Of a stretch of 39,716 nt of DNA, positions 19,576 to 28,368 are shown piece after piece. A program made the position numbers and the translations under genes. The first letter of the stretch is position 1; each line of letters starts with the position of its first letter. The notes under the pieces are model-generated. The model worked only from the letters and a program-made list of their open reading frames with translations, did no database searches and was not told the origin of the DNA. Source of the stretch: Clostridium sp. (lineage in GTDB: Bacteria > Bacillota > Clostridia > Acetivibrionales > Acetivibrionaceae); the NCBI GenBank assembly GCA_012523755.1, contig JAAYTO010000115.1:1-39716 (forward strand), given 5' to 3'.

Positions 19576-21829
19576 GAGCAATGGTTTAAAAGGTGATAAA
19601 AACAAGAAAAGGAACAGGGGTACTAAATCGGATAACAGCGTCTGGAGGGGATATTTTAGGGACAAGCACTTTCAGAGGGTGTTTATTGCTGCCGTGACAG
19701 TTATTCTTGCCTTTCTTATTGTATTAAACGGTGCAACTCCAAAGAGGTACCGGCTAACATTGGGCGAAAAGTCAAATTATGATATTCACGCACCCCGGGA
19801 CATAGTAAACACTGTCAAAACTGAGGAAAATGCTAAAAAAGCAGCAGCGGAAGTGACTCCCGATATGAAGGAGATAAGAAATGCATCGATAGAGGTTATA
19901 AACAGCGTTGTTAGCCTGAAGTCCTTAATCGAAAAGTCTCAAAAGGATTATAAGGCGGCTCTTGCTTCTATTGGGACAAGCACTGACAGTGAATATGAGA
20001 AGCTAGCCCAAAAAGGGCTTGAAAAAGCTTCAGCTGCTCTTGTGGAGGGTATGGGTGAACTTGGAATAACCCTTCGCAATGTTCAGGTTGAGTACCTTAT
20101 ATCTGAGGCAAGCGAGGAGGATATCAGTAATTTTGAAGACGTCCTAAGAGGCTTGGTAAGCGAAGTAATGAAGAAGGATATTACTGATGACAATCTTAAG
20201 GAAAGAACTACAGAACTTAAAAACCGTGTTGAGGACAGCAATTTGAAAGAGGAACTCAAGGATGTTGCCTTAACTGCTTCCAATTACGTGTTAAAGCCCA
20301 ATAGAACTATTAATGAGGAACTTACAGAAGCTAAGAGAAACGCTGCTTATAATGATCCTAAGAATGTGGAGATCATTAAGAAAGGACAAAGAATATTAAG
20401 TGTTGACGATACAGTTACCAAGGACAAGCTTAAGGTATTGGAAGATCTGAATCTTCTTGAGACAAAAAGCAAGTTTGATTTTACCCTTGCTGGTGGAATA
20501 CTTGTGATACTGGTGCTGTTATCCCTCCTTGTTATTCTGTATATGAACAATTTTTGCAAGAAAGTGTTTTATAACAGGAGCCACCTTATACTTTTGTCCA
20601 TTGTCATTATACTGACACTTTTAGCTGCGGTGGCAGTACATGAGTATTCTACCTTGATAATACCTATATTTATAGCCACAATGCTTATTTCGATTTTACT
20701 TGATTTGAGGCTTGCCCTTGTGGTAAATATTATATTGACTATAGCAATATCATTGATGATAGGCAGTGATGACAAATTTGTGTATATGGCTTTGATAACC
20801 GGATCTTTTTCAGCTTTCATCGTCTCAAAGGCGAATCAAAGAAACAAGCTGTCCTTTGCAGGAACCGTTGTTGCAGCACTTAATGTGCTGGTTATCACAG
20901 CCATAAACATTATTAACAAATCTGCATGGGATGTATCTTTAAGGGAAGGTATTATTGTTCTTATAAACGGTATTGCCTCAATGCTTATTACAAATTGGAT
21001 GCTTCCTTTTATGGAAAGTACCTTTAATATAATTACGCCTTTAAGGCTTTTAGAGCTTGCCAACCCAAACCAGCCGCTTCTTAAAAAACTGCTTATGGAG
21101 GCTCCGGGAACTTATCATCACAGCTTGATGGTGGGGAATCTTGCAGAGGCAGGGACGGAAGCTATTGGTGGGAATGCGTTACTGGCAAGGGTAGGGGCAT
21201 ATTTTCATGATATAGGGAAGCTCAAAAGACCCAGCTTTTTTATTGAAAATCAGATGGGGGAAAATCCTCATGACAAGATGACCCCGAACCTCAGTGCCCT
21301 TGTAATTATTTCTCATGCCCGAGATGGATATGAAATGGCCAAAAAGTATAAAATTCCTCTTGCGATTAGGGATATAATATTACAACACCATGGAACCACC
21401 TTGGTGGCATATTTCTACCATAAAGCAAAACAATGTGAAAAAATGGGGAATATAGCAGAAGAAAATTTTAGGTATGACGGTGTTAAGCCGGCATCAAGGG
21501 AAGCAGCGGTAGTAATGCTGGCCGATTCTGTGGAGGCAGCGGTAAGGTCTATGACCGACAAAACCGAAGGGAAAATTGAAGGATTGGTAAGAAAGATAAT
21601 AAAGGATAAATTAGATGACGGTCAGCTGGATCACTGCAGTTTAACCCTAAAGGATCTTGATACTATTTCCAAAGCTTTTGTAAAAACCTTCGGAGGCTTT
21701 TTCCATGGAAGAGAAGAGTATCCGGATATAAAGGATACGGCAGATAGGCTTAAATCCCAGGATTCTGGAGAATATAACGGGAATTTTGAAAAACAGGTGT
21801 CGGAAAAACAGAATATAACGAGGCAGTAA
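19538..21829 (+). CDS. YqfF/PgpH-type 7TM-HD phosphodiesterase
   Basis: 7TMR extracellular domain, multi-TM, HD motif YHHSLMVGNLAEAGTEAIGGNALLARVGAYFHDIGK; ORF opens 19475, likely start near 19538-19556. Confidence 0.93.
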   Translation: MKGMIRLRKITDKSNGLKGDKNKKRNRGTKSDNSVWRGYFRDKHFQRVFIAAVTVILAFLIVLNGATPKRYRLTLGEKSNYDIHAPRDIVNTVKTEENAKKAAAEVTPDMKEIRNASIEVINSVVSLKSLIEKSQKDYKAALASIGTSTDSEYEKLAQKGLEKASAALVEGMGELGITLRNVQVEYLISEASEEDISNFEDVLRGLVSEVMKKDITDDNLKERTTELKNRVEDSNLKEELKDVALTASNYVLKPNRTINEELTEAKRNAAYNDPKNVEIIKKGQRILSVDDTVTKDKLKVLEDLNLLETKSKFDFTLAGGILVILVLLSLLVILYMNNFCKKVFYNRSHLILLSIVIILTLLAAVAVHEYSTLIIPIFIATMLISILLDLRLALVVNIILTIAISLMIGSDDKFVYMALITGSFSAFIVSKANQRNKLSFAGTVVAALNVLVITAINIINKSAWDVSLREGIIVLINGIASMLITNWMLPFMESTFNIITPLRLLELANPNQPLLKKLLMEAPGTYHHSLMVGNLAEAGTEAIGGNALLARVGAYFHDIGKLKRPSFFIENQMGENPHDKMTPNLSALVIISHARDGYEMAKKYKIPLAIRDIILQHHGTTLVAYFYHKAKQCEKMGNIAEENFRYDGVKPASREAAVVMLADSVEAAVRSMTDKTEGKIEGLVRKIIKDKLDDGQLDHCSLTLKDLDTISKAFVKTFGGFFHGREEYPDIKDTADRLKSQDSGEYNGNFEKQVSEKQNITRQ

Positions 21830-21892
21830 GAAAATTTTACTATAATCGAAAAATTTTTTTTGAGCCGAGGTGTTATAAAGGGAGGAAAGCGG

Positions 21893-22378
21893 ATGGAAAT
21901 TTTTATAGAAGATTTACAGGATAAAATAGAGGTAACGGATGAAATCTTGAAGCTTATGGACAAGGCTGCAAGGGCATGCCTTGAAAATGAGAACTTCACT
22001 TTGCCCTATGAAATAAGTGTAATTCTTGTTGATAATGACAGAATCAGAGAAGTCAACAATGAGCAAAGAAGCATTGACAAACCCACCGATGTTTTGTCTT
22101 TTCCCATTGTCGATATGTACGAAGGAGAGATAAAATCCAGTGACGGCGATTTTGATATGGACGAAGGACACATTGTGTTGGGAGATATATTAATCTCACT
22201 GGAAAAGGCAAAAGAGCAATCCATTGAGTATGGACATTCCTTTGAAAGGGAGCTTATTTTTCTTCTGACCCATGGTGTTTTCCACTTGCTAGGTTATGAC
22301 CATGACACTGAGGAAAGAGAGAAAAAAATGCTGGAAAGACAGAATGCTGTTTTAAAGAGTCTGAACCTGGAAAGGTAA
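21893..22378 (+). CDS. ybeY: Endoribonuclease YbeY
   Basis: THGVFHLLGYDHDTEEREKKM metal-binding motif; ATG 21893 after GGAGGAAAG. Confidence 0.97.
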   Translation: MEIFIEDLQDKIEVTDEILKLMDKAARACLENENFTLPYEISVILVDNDRIREVNNEQRSIDKPTDVLSFPIVDMYEGEIKSSDGDFDMDEGHIVLGDILISLEKAKEQSIEYGHSFERELIFLLTHGVFHLLGYDHDTEEREKKMLERQNAVLKSLNLER

Positions 22379-23088
22379 TGAAGCTTATGAAAAGCAGGAA
22401 TATTATTGAGAGCTTTAACCATGCAATAAATGGCATAATTCATGCGGTAAAAAGCGAGCGTAATATGAAAATCCATATTGCATTTGGAATAGCAGTGTTT
22501 TTGTTAAGCCTGTTTTTTGACCTTACCAAGACGGAGTTTATGGTTATTTGTCTTACGGTGGCAATGGTTATTATATGTGAGATGTTTAATACGGCTATTG
22601 AAGTGGTAGTGGATTTGATAGAAGAAAAGTACAATATCAAGGCCAAAATTATTAAGGATGTTTCTGCTGGTGCGGTTTTGGTTGCTGCTTTTTTCTCGGT
22701 TATTATAGGGTATTTTATTTTTTTTGAAAGAGTGAGCACCGGGCTTGAAACAGGTGTTAAACGGGTTAAGCAGTATCCCATGCATGTTATTGTTATTGTA
22801 CTGGTTATTACCGTGTTGGTAGTTGTGGTATTAAAGGCATTTTCCCGCAAGGGTACGCCGCTGAGGGGTGGAATGCCCAGCGGACATGCGGCAGTTGCAT
22901 CGGCTTTGACCACCGCGATTGCCTTGTGGTCCATTGATATAAAAATTACAGTATTGTGTGTGATTTTATCAAGTCTTGTGATTCAAAGCCGGCTTGAAGC
23001 AAAAATACACTCATTTATGGAAGTGTTTTTAGGTGCAGTGATTGGTTTTTTGATTACATTATTTCTGTTTCAAGTGTTTTTGACATAA
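22378..23088 (+). CDS. DgkA-type diacylglycerol/undecaprenol kinase fused to PAP2-like phosphatase domain
   Basis: DgkA motif EMFNTAIEVVVDLIEEKYNIKAKIIKDVSAGAVL, then PAP2-like GGMPSGHAAVASAL and SRLEAKIHSFMEVFLG. Confidence 0.92.
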   Translation: MKLMKSRNIIESFNHAINGIIHAVKSERNMKIHIAFGIAVFLLSLFFDLTKTEFMVICLTVAMVIICEMFNTAIEVVVDLIEEKYNIKAKIIKDVSAGAVLVAAFFSVIIGYFIFFERVSTGLETGVKRVKQYPMHVIVIVLVITVLVVVVLKAFSRKGTPLRGGMPSGHAAVASALTTAIALWSIDIKITVLCVILSSLVIQSRLEAKIHSFMEVFLGAVIGFLITLFLFQVFLT

Positions 23089-23116
23089 ATTATAGCTTTT
23101 ACCGGGGGTGGAAGGA

Positions 23117-23503
23117 ATGGATGATAAAGAATTATTGCTTCTTGCAGAAGAAATAAAAAAGAACTCTTATTCCCCTTATTCCAATTTCAGGGTAGGGACT
23201 GCGGTTCTTACGCAGAGTGGAAAAGTCTACCAAGGGGTAAATATTGAGAATGCGAGCTACGGTGCCACCATCTGTGCCGAAAGAACGGCAATTTTCAAGG
23301 CGGTGTCCGAGGGGGAACGCAAAATTGAGGCTGTGGCTGTAACCGGTGACAGCGATAATTTGACTTTTCCCTGTGGCATTTGCCGGCAGGTGATTGCCGA
23401 GTTTGGAGATGAAAACACAAGGATTATTTGTGCAAATAAAAGGGGCGAGTTCAAGGTCTTTAAACTTGCAGAGCTTTTGCCCAATGCTTTTGTTTTTGAC
23501 TGA
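23117..23503 (+). CDS. cdd: Cytidine deaminase
   Basis: CAERTAIF and PCGICRQVIAEF zinc motifs; SPYSNFRVGTAVL. Confidence 0.97.
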   Translation: MDDKELLLLAEEIKKNSYSPYSNFRVGTAVLTQSGKVYQGVNIENASYGATICAERTAIFKAVSEGERKIEAVAVTGDSDNLTFPCGICRQVIAEFGDENTRIICANKRGEFKVFKLAELLPNAFVFD

Positions 23504-23601
23504 GATTTGTTAAACGAGTTAAAATTAAAATAAGGGATATTATATAGATTAGGAATCCGTTGCGTTTAAAAACATGCGAAGATTTAACCGGAGGTATACA
23601 T

Positions 23602-24495
23602 ATGGCATTTAAATCAGGTTTTGTATCAATAGTGGGAAGACCGAATGTGGGAAAGTCTACACTGTTAAATAGGTTTACCGGCGAAAAGATAGCGATCATG
23701 TCGGATAAACCTCAGACCACAAGAAATACTATAAAGGCAATTGATACGGGTGAGGATTATCAAATAATTTTTATTGACACTCCCGGTATACACAAACCCA
23801 AAACAAAGCTGGGAGACTTTATGGTTAATGTTGCTATGAACACATTAAATGAGGTTGAGCTGGTATTGTTCTTGGTTGAATCTACGGATCAAAAACCCGG
23901 ACCCGGTGATTTATATATTATTGAACAACTGAAGCAAATTAAAACCCCTGTATTTTGTTTGATTAATAAAATCGATCTTGTGGAAAAAGAGCAGGTTCTG
24001 CCTATCATATCTACTTATAATGAACTTATGGAGTTTTCTCAAATCATACCTGTTTCCGCTCTAGAGAATGAAAGTGCAGAGTTGGTAAAAGAGGAGATTA
24101 AAAAGTTTTTACCCGAAGGACCGAAATATTTCCCGGAGGATATGATTACGGATCAACCCGAAAAAGTAATAGCTGCGGAAATAATAAGAGAGAAGATATT
24201 GGAGCTTGTGAGCGAGGAAGTACCTCATGGTGTGGGAGTTGAGGTTATTTCATTCAAAAACAGGGAGGACAAGGACATACTGAATATTCAGGCAAATATA
24301 TATTGCGAAAAGAAAACCCACAAAGGCATTCTGATTGGCAAAGAGGGCAGAATGCTCAAGAAAATCGGTAGTCTGGCAAGGGTTGAGATTGAAAGGCTTT
24401 TTGGTACAAAGGTCTTTTTGGAGCTATGGGTAAAGGTTAAGACCGACTGGCGGAACAATAATCTGATGCTTAAAACTCTGGGGTATAATAAATAG
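23602..24495 (+). CDS. era: GTPase Era
   Basis: GRPNVGKSTLLN, DTPGIHKPKTKLGDFM, NKIDLV, C-terminal KH (HKGILIGKEGRMLKKIGSLARVEIERLFGTKVFLELWVKVKTDWRNN). Confidence 0.98.
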   Translation: MAFKSGFVSIVGRPNVGKSTLLNRFTGEKIAIMSDKPQTTRNTIKAIDTGEDYQIIFIDTPGIHKPKTKLGDFMVNVAMNTLNEVELVLFLVESTDQKPGPGDLYIIEQLKQIKTPVFCLINKIDLVEKEQVLPIISTYNELMEFSQIIPVSALENESAELVKEEIKKFLPEGPKYFPEDMITDQPEKVIAAEIIREKILELVSEEVPHGVGVEVISFKNREDKDILNIQANIYCEKKTHKGILIGKEGRMLKKIGSLARVEIERLFGTKVFLELWVKVKTDWRNNNLMLKTLGYNK

Positions 24496-24506
24496 GGCAT
24501 AAAAGG

Positions 24507-24547
24507 TTTGTATATGATAAATTTTCAAGTATACAAATATTTTTTTC
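24507..24547 (+). terminator. Intrinsic terminator after era
   Basis: TTTGTATA ... TATACAAA-TATTTTTTT. Confidence 0.75.
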
Positions 24548-24611
24548 GTGTAACCTAATTATTATTAAGATAAGTGTGGTTTATCAAATAATAATAAGGG
24601 GGAAGGCATTT

Positions 24612-24758
24612 ATGTTAAAAGAGTTTGCTTGGAAAATGTTCACAAAAACAGGTGACATCTCAATGTATATGTTTTTGAAGGAAATAGAGGAAAAAACCAG
24701 GACTGTTGATGAGACTGAAATAGCCAAGGATGAGGTTGCTATAAGTACTCATCATTAA
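24612..24758 (+). CDS. yqzL: YqzL family protein
   Basis: 48 aa MLKEFAWKMFTKTGDISMYMFLKEIEE between era and recO, as in Bacillus. Confidence 0.8.
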   Translation: MLKEFAWKMFTKTGDISMYMFLKEIEEKTRTVDETEIAKDEVAISTHH

Positions 24759-24876
24759 TACTTGGTAGCATAATTAATTTCCGGAGCACTTTGAGCACAA
24801 ACCCAAGGAATGCATTCTTGACATTTTTTAAGATGGGTAATTAGTTTTGTTTAAAACTTGAGGGAACATATTGGAT

Positions 24877-25629
24877 ATGAGCTACTTTAAAACAACAGGA
24901 ATTGTTATAAAAGAAATAAATACCGGAGAGGCTGACAAGATAGTTACGATATTTTCTAAAAACAAAGGAAAGATTTCCTGTTCAGCCCGGGGGGCAAGAA
25001 GGCCTAAAAGCCGCCTTGTGGCGGGTACTCAGCTTTTGTGCTATAGTGAGTTTGTGCTTTTTAAGGGTAAGGACATCTACTCGATTAACAGTTGTGATGT
25101 TATTGAACCCTTTTATGATATAAGAAATGACCTTGAAAGACTTACTTATGCCGCACACATGACAGAACTGATAAACGATGTTATTCAGGAAAATCAGCCT
25201 GCAACCAAGGTTTTGCAGCTGTTTTTAAACTCTCTTTATTTGCTTTCTAAAACCGGCAGATCTCCCATGCAAATAGTCAGGGTATTTGAATTAAGACTCC
25301 TTTCAATTTTGGGCTATGCACCTTCGGTGGGTGGTTGTGTAGTCTGTACAAACAGTCAGTTTGACAGCATGTCTTTTAGCTTTCAAAAGTGCGGTTTTAT
25401 TTGCAAAAGCTGTACAATGCAGGATAAAAGTGCTGTAGAGCTTTCTGAGGGTGCTGCGAAGGCGTTGAATTATATTGTTTACAGCCCACTAAACAGCCTG
25501 TTCAGTTTTGAGGTTTCGGACAGTGTTTTAAATGAACTCGGAAGAATATCAAGAAGGTTCACAAGGGACATATTGGAAAAGGATTACAAAAAGCTGGATT
25601 TTCTCAAAACCTTAAATATCAATACATAA
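24877..25629 (+). CDS. recO: DNA repair protein RecO
   Basis: KTTGIVIKEINTGEADKIVTIFSKNKGKISCSARGARRPKSRL, Cys zinc motif CVVC...CKSC; ORF opens at TTG 24871. Confidence 0.96.
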   Translation: MSYFKTTGIVIKEINTGEADKIVTIFSKNKGKISCSARGARRPKSRLVAGTQLLCYSEFVLFKGKDIYSINSCDVIEPFYDIRNDLERLTYAAHMTELINDVIQENQPATKVLQLFLNSLYLLSKTGRSPMQIVRVFELRLLSILGYAPSVGGCVVCTNSQFDSMSFSFQKCGFICKSCTMQDKSAVELSEGAAKALNYIVYSPLNSLFSFEVSDSVLNELGRISRRFTRDILEKDYKKLDFLKTLNINT

Positions 25630-25653
25630 AAAAAGCTTTTTAATAAAAGCTTA
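25629..25653 (-). terminator. Second minus-strand terminator downstream of the GEMM RNA
   Basis: Minus strand AAGCTTTT-ATTA-AAAAGCTT-TTTTTATG; only the minus direction is followed by a U tract. Confidence 0.7.
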
Positions 25654-25654
25654 T

Positions 25655-25879
25655 AAAAAAAAGGCGGTATAAGGAAATATCGTATGACCTATTTCCCTTA
25701 ATTTATTTTAAAGAGTATAAACAGAACTTTTAATGGTAACCTGGCAATCATGGTTTGGAGCACTCTGCCCTAAACGTTAGACCCAAGGTTTTGCGTCACC
25801 GCCTTTCAGCGATTTTGCCCTGTTTCATAAGTCACAGTTTATATCTCCTTATACCTGTCGGGAGGAAATATTGAATTAT
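25655..25879 (-). ncRNA. c-di-GMP-I (GEMM-I) riboswitch RNA, apparently without a downstream gene
   Basis: Minus strand ACAGGGCAAAAUCGCUGAAAGGCGGUGACGCAAAACCUUGGGUCUAA...AUUGCCAGGUUACC carries the GEMM-I conserved blocks (AGGGCAAA, GAAA tetraloop P2, GACGCAAA, GGNCUAA, GGUUACC). Aptamer core about 25731-25835; U8 tract at 25662-25655. Confidence 0.85.
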
Positions 25880-25885
25880 ATATTT

Positions 25886-25891
25886 ATTATA
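25886..25891 (-). promoter_or_regulatory. Extended -10 promoter element for the GEMM RNA
   Basis: Minus strand TGCTATAAT (perfect TGnTATAAT), weak -35 TTTATT at 17 nt. Confidence 0.6.
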
Positions 25892-26001
25892 GCACATAGT
25901 AAATAAAAAATAAAGATGAATTTTGGATTATTTTATGATTTGTATGTAAAATATTAATTTACGAAAAAAATAAATATAACACTGTAATTTAGAAATAATT
26001 G

Positions 26002-26010
26002 TGGTATAAT
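26002..26010 (+). promoter_or_regulatory. Extended -10 promoter element, likely for the PilZ gene
   Basis: TGGTATAAT; implies a ~295-nt leader before 26313. Confidence 0.5.
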
Positions 26011-26312
26011 TAATATATGGAGATTTATCTATTTTAATTATCTGGGTGTGGGCAGCCTGTGGCAAATAACAGATCATTGTATTCTAAAGGGTTAATTCTT
26101 ATAATAATGCTAAATCAGTAATATGAAGGTTATAAAGTGCAAAATTATATATCGGGCTAATTGATATAAAGGATGGCTGATTTTAGAAGGTATTGTTTTA
26201 TTTAAGTAGAATCTAACAAAATAATAGGGACAGAAAATGAAAGAGTTTATTACTTTGAAGATTTACTGGTCAAAAAAAAAGATTCAGAATTCAACGTGAA
26301 AGGGGCATCGGT

Positions 26313-26975
26313 ATGTCAGGATATAATCTGGATGAAAACAAGGGAATATTTAGCCTTTTTGGAATCAAAAATCTTACAAAACTTATTAAACAGGGAGCCG
26401 CAATGGATGTAAAGCATTTTAAAATGTATGAATACATGAATTGTACTGTGCTTGAAAAAAGCGAAAATGACATTAAGCTTGAAATGAAAGACCATACACA
26501 GGAGACTCTTTTCTTTCCCGGAGATCATGTTGTTTTGAACTATTCAAACAATAACGAGCTTTATGTTATAGATGGCACTATTGTTTATGTTTTCAGTATT
26601 AATCCTCCGGTGATTAAAGTCAGAATGAATAAATGTGAAAAGTTGAAAAACCTGAGGAAGCATGAGAGGTATTATGTTAGTCTTATGGCCAACATCAGGG
26701 TTTCCGGATCTAATAAGCCATTCTTTGCTGTTGTTAAAAACATGAGTTCCGGAGGAATTAAAATCAACAGTGACGAGCGTCTTATGCCGGAAGATGTGCT
26801 TGAGGTTGAGGTTATACTTGACAGGACAAACAAGCTTGTTTTCAGCGGAGCAGTAGTAAGAAAAAACAAATTAGGAAATTATTTTGAGTACGGAATCGAA
26901 ATTAAAGGAATATCCGAGTCTAATATAAAATGTCTTTACCACTATTTAAAGTGGCTTGGTTCGGAATACAGGTAA
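26313..26975 (+). CDS. PilZ domain protein (predicted c-di-GMP receptor, YcgR-like N-terminal region)
   Basis: LRKHERYYVSL (RxxxR) and VVKNMSSGGIKI ([D/N]xSxxG) PilZ motifs; RBS AAAGGGG. Confidence 0.88.
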   Translation: MSGYNLDENKGIFSLFGIKNLTKLIKQGAAMDVKHFKMYEYMNCTVLEKSENDIKLEMKDHTQETLFFPGDHVVLNYSNNNELYVIDGTIVYVFSINPPVIKVRMNKCEKLKNLRKHERYYVSLMANIRVSGSNKPFFAVVKNMSSGGIKINSDERLMPEDVLEVEVILDRTNKLVFSGAVVRKNKLGNYFEYGIEIKGISESNIKCLYHYLKWLGSEYR

Positions 26976-27204
26976 ATCACATCTTATTTTAAATCTAATT
27001 ATTGATGGGTTTTAAGGCTTGCCCAGGTATCTTTCTATTCCTGATTAAATTTATTCTGTCATTATTATCCTCTTGAAACTAATACTAAATAATAATCAGA
27101 TTATATTGGTTAAACTATATAATATGTGTTAGAATATTTTAGGTACAGTTGGTTTACGACAGTTGCCGATAACCGATATAGAAGCAAAAACAGAGAGGAT
27201 AAAA

Positions 27205-28368
27205 ATGGAAAGAGAAATATATCTGGACAACAGTGCCACTACAAGGCCCTATGATGAAGTTGTTGATTTTATAGATGATATAAACAGAAATTTTTACGGC
27301 AATCCTTCATCCTTACATACAAAGGGGATTCAAGCGGAGAAGCTGATAAGGAACTCCAGGGATATTATCGCAAGAACCCTTGGTGCAGCTAGGGATGAGA
27401 TTTATTTTACATCCGGAGGTACTGAGGCAAATAACCTTGCCATAGCAGGATATCTTTATGCCAATCCTCGAAAAGGGAAGCATATCATAACAACAAAGAC
27501 AGAGCATCCTTCAGTTTTGGAGGTGTTCAAACACATGTCCGATCAAGGCTATAATGTTGATTACCTAGATGTTGATTCGAAGGGTTCGGTTTGCATTGAT
27601 GATATAGAAAGACTTGTAAATGAGGATACTTCTCTTATCAGTATTATTGGTGTAAATAATGAAACCGGGGCGATACAACCCATCGATGAGATTGCAGCGG
27701 TTATAAATAAAATTGGAAAGGATATTATATTGCATGTGGATGGGGTTCAGGCCTATGGAAAATTAAACATTATTCTCCAAAATCAGAGGATTGATATATT
27801 GACCATGAGTTCTCATAAGATTCATGGGCCTAAAGGTGTTGGGGCAATATATATAAAAAAGGGCACTAAAGTTAAACCCTTGGTTTTAGGGGGAGGGCAG
27901 GAGAGACTTCTAAGATCTGGAACTGAAAATGTGCCGGGAATTTGCGGTTTTGGCATGGCAGCCGATATAACCTATAAAAGAATTGATAGTAACGGAAAAC
28001 ACTGCAGCTGTATCAAAAACATGTTTATTGAAAGGCTGAAGAATGAAGTTGACAGTGCTACGGTTATATCTCCGGAAAACTCATCCCCTTATATTTTAAA
28101 TGTTTCTTTTGCCGATATTCGTGCAGAAGTACTTTTACACCATTTGGAGGCGAGGAATATATTTGTGTCCACAGGATCGGCCTGCTCTTCAAGAAGACAG
28201 GTTCACAGCCATGTGCTCAAGGCAATGGGAGTCAAACCGGAACTTATTGAAGGAGCAATAAGATTCAGTTTTTCATCCTTTAACACCAAGGAGGATATAA
28301 TTGAAACTGTGGAAGCTATAAAAGATATTTTACCGAAGATTAGAATTAGGCGTGGAGGAAGAAGATGA
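27205..28368 (+). CDS. Cysteine desulfurase (NifS/IscS family)
   Basis: IYLDNSATTRP, THHVDGVQAYGK-like HVDGVQAYGK, SSHKIHGPKGVGAIY PLP lysine, STGSACSSRR catalytic Cys loop; ATG 27205. Confidence 0.95.
   Translation: MEREIYLDNSATTRPYDEVVDFIDDINRNFYGNPSSLHTKGIQAEKLIRNSRDIIARTLGAARDEIYFTSGGTEANNLAIAGYLYANPRKGKHIITTKTEHPSVLEVFKHMSDQGYNVDYLDVDSKGSVCIDDIERLVNEDTSLISIIGVNNETGAIQPIDEIAAVINKIGKDIILHVDGVQAYGKLNIILQNQRIDILTMSSHKIHGPKGVGAIYIKKGTKVKPLVLGGGQERLLRSGTENVPGICGFGMAADITYKRIDSNGKHCSCIKNMFIERLKNEVDSATVISPENSSPYILNVSFADIRAEVLLHHLEARNIFVSTGSACSSRRQVHSHVLKAMGVKPELIEGAIRFSFSSFNTKEDIIETVEAIKDILPKIRIRRGGRR

Noticed and set aside
24759-24870. TTGACA at ~24819 as recO promoter
   Set aside because: The hexamer 17 nt downstream (TTAGTT) is a poor -10 match, so not called.
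25731-25835. cGAMP-type (GEMM-Ib) reading of the aptamer
   Set aside because: The position matching G20 of the Vc2 aptamer appears to be G (CAGGGCAAA), which favours c-di-GMP; in-line probing would decide.
25655-25879. Plus-strand structured RNA or recO 3' element instead of a minus-strand riboswitch
   Set aside because: The conserved GEMM blocks, G-U wobble in the long stem, promoter and U tracts all fit only the minus strand.
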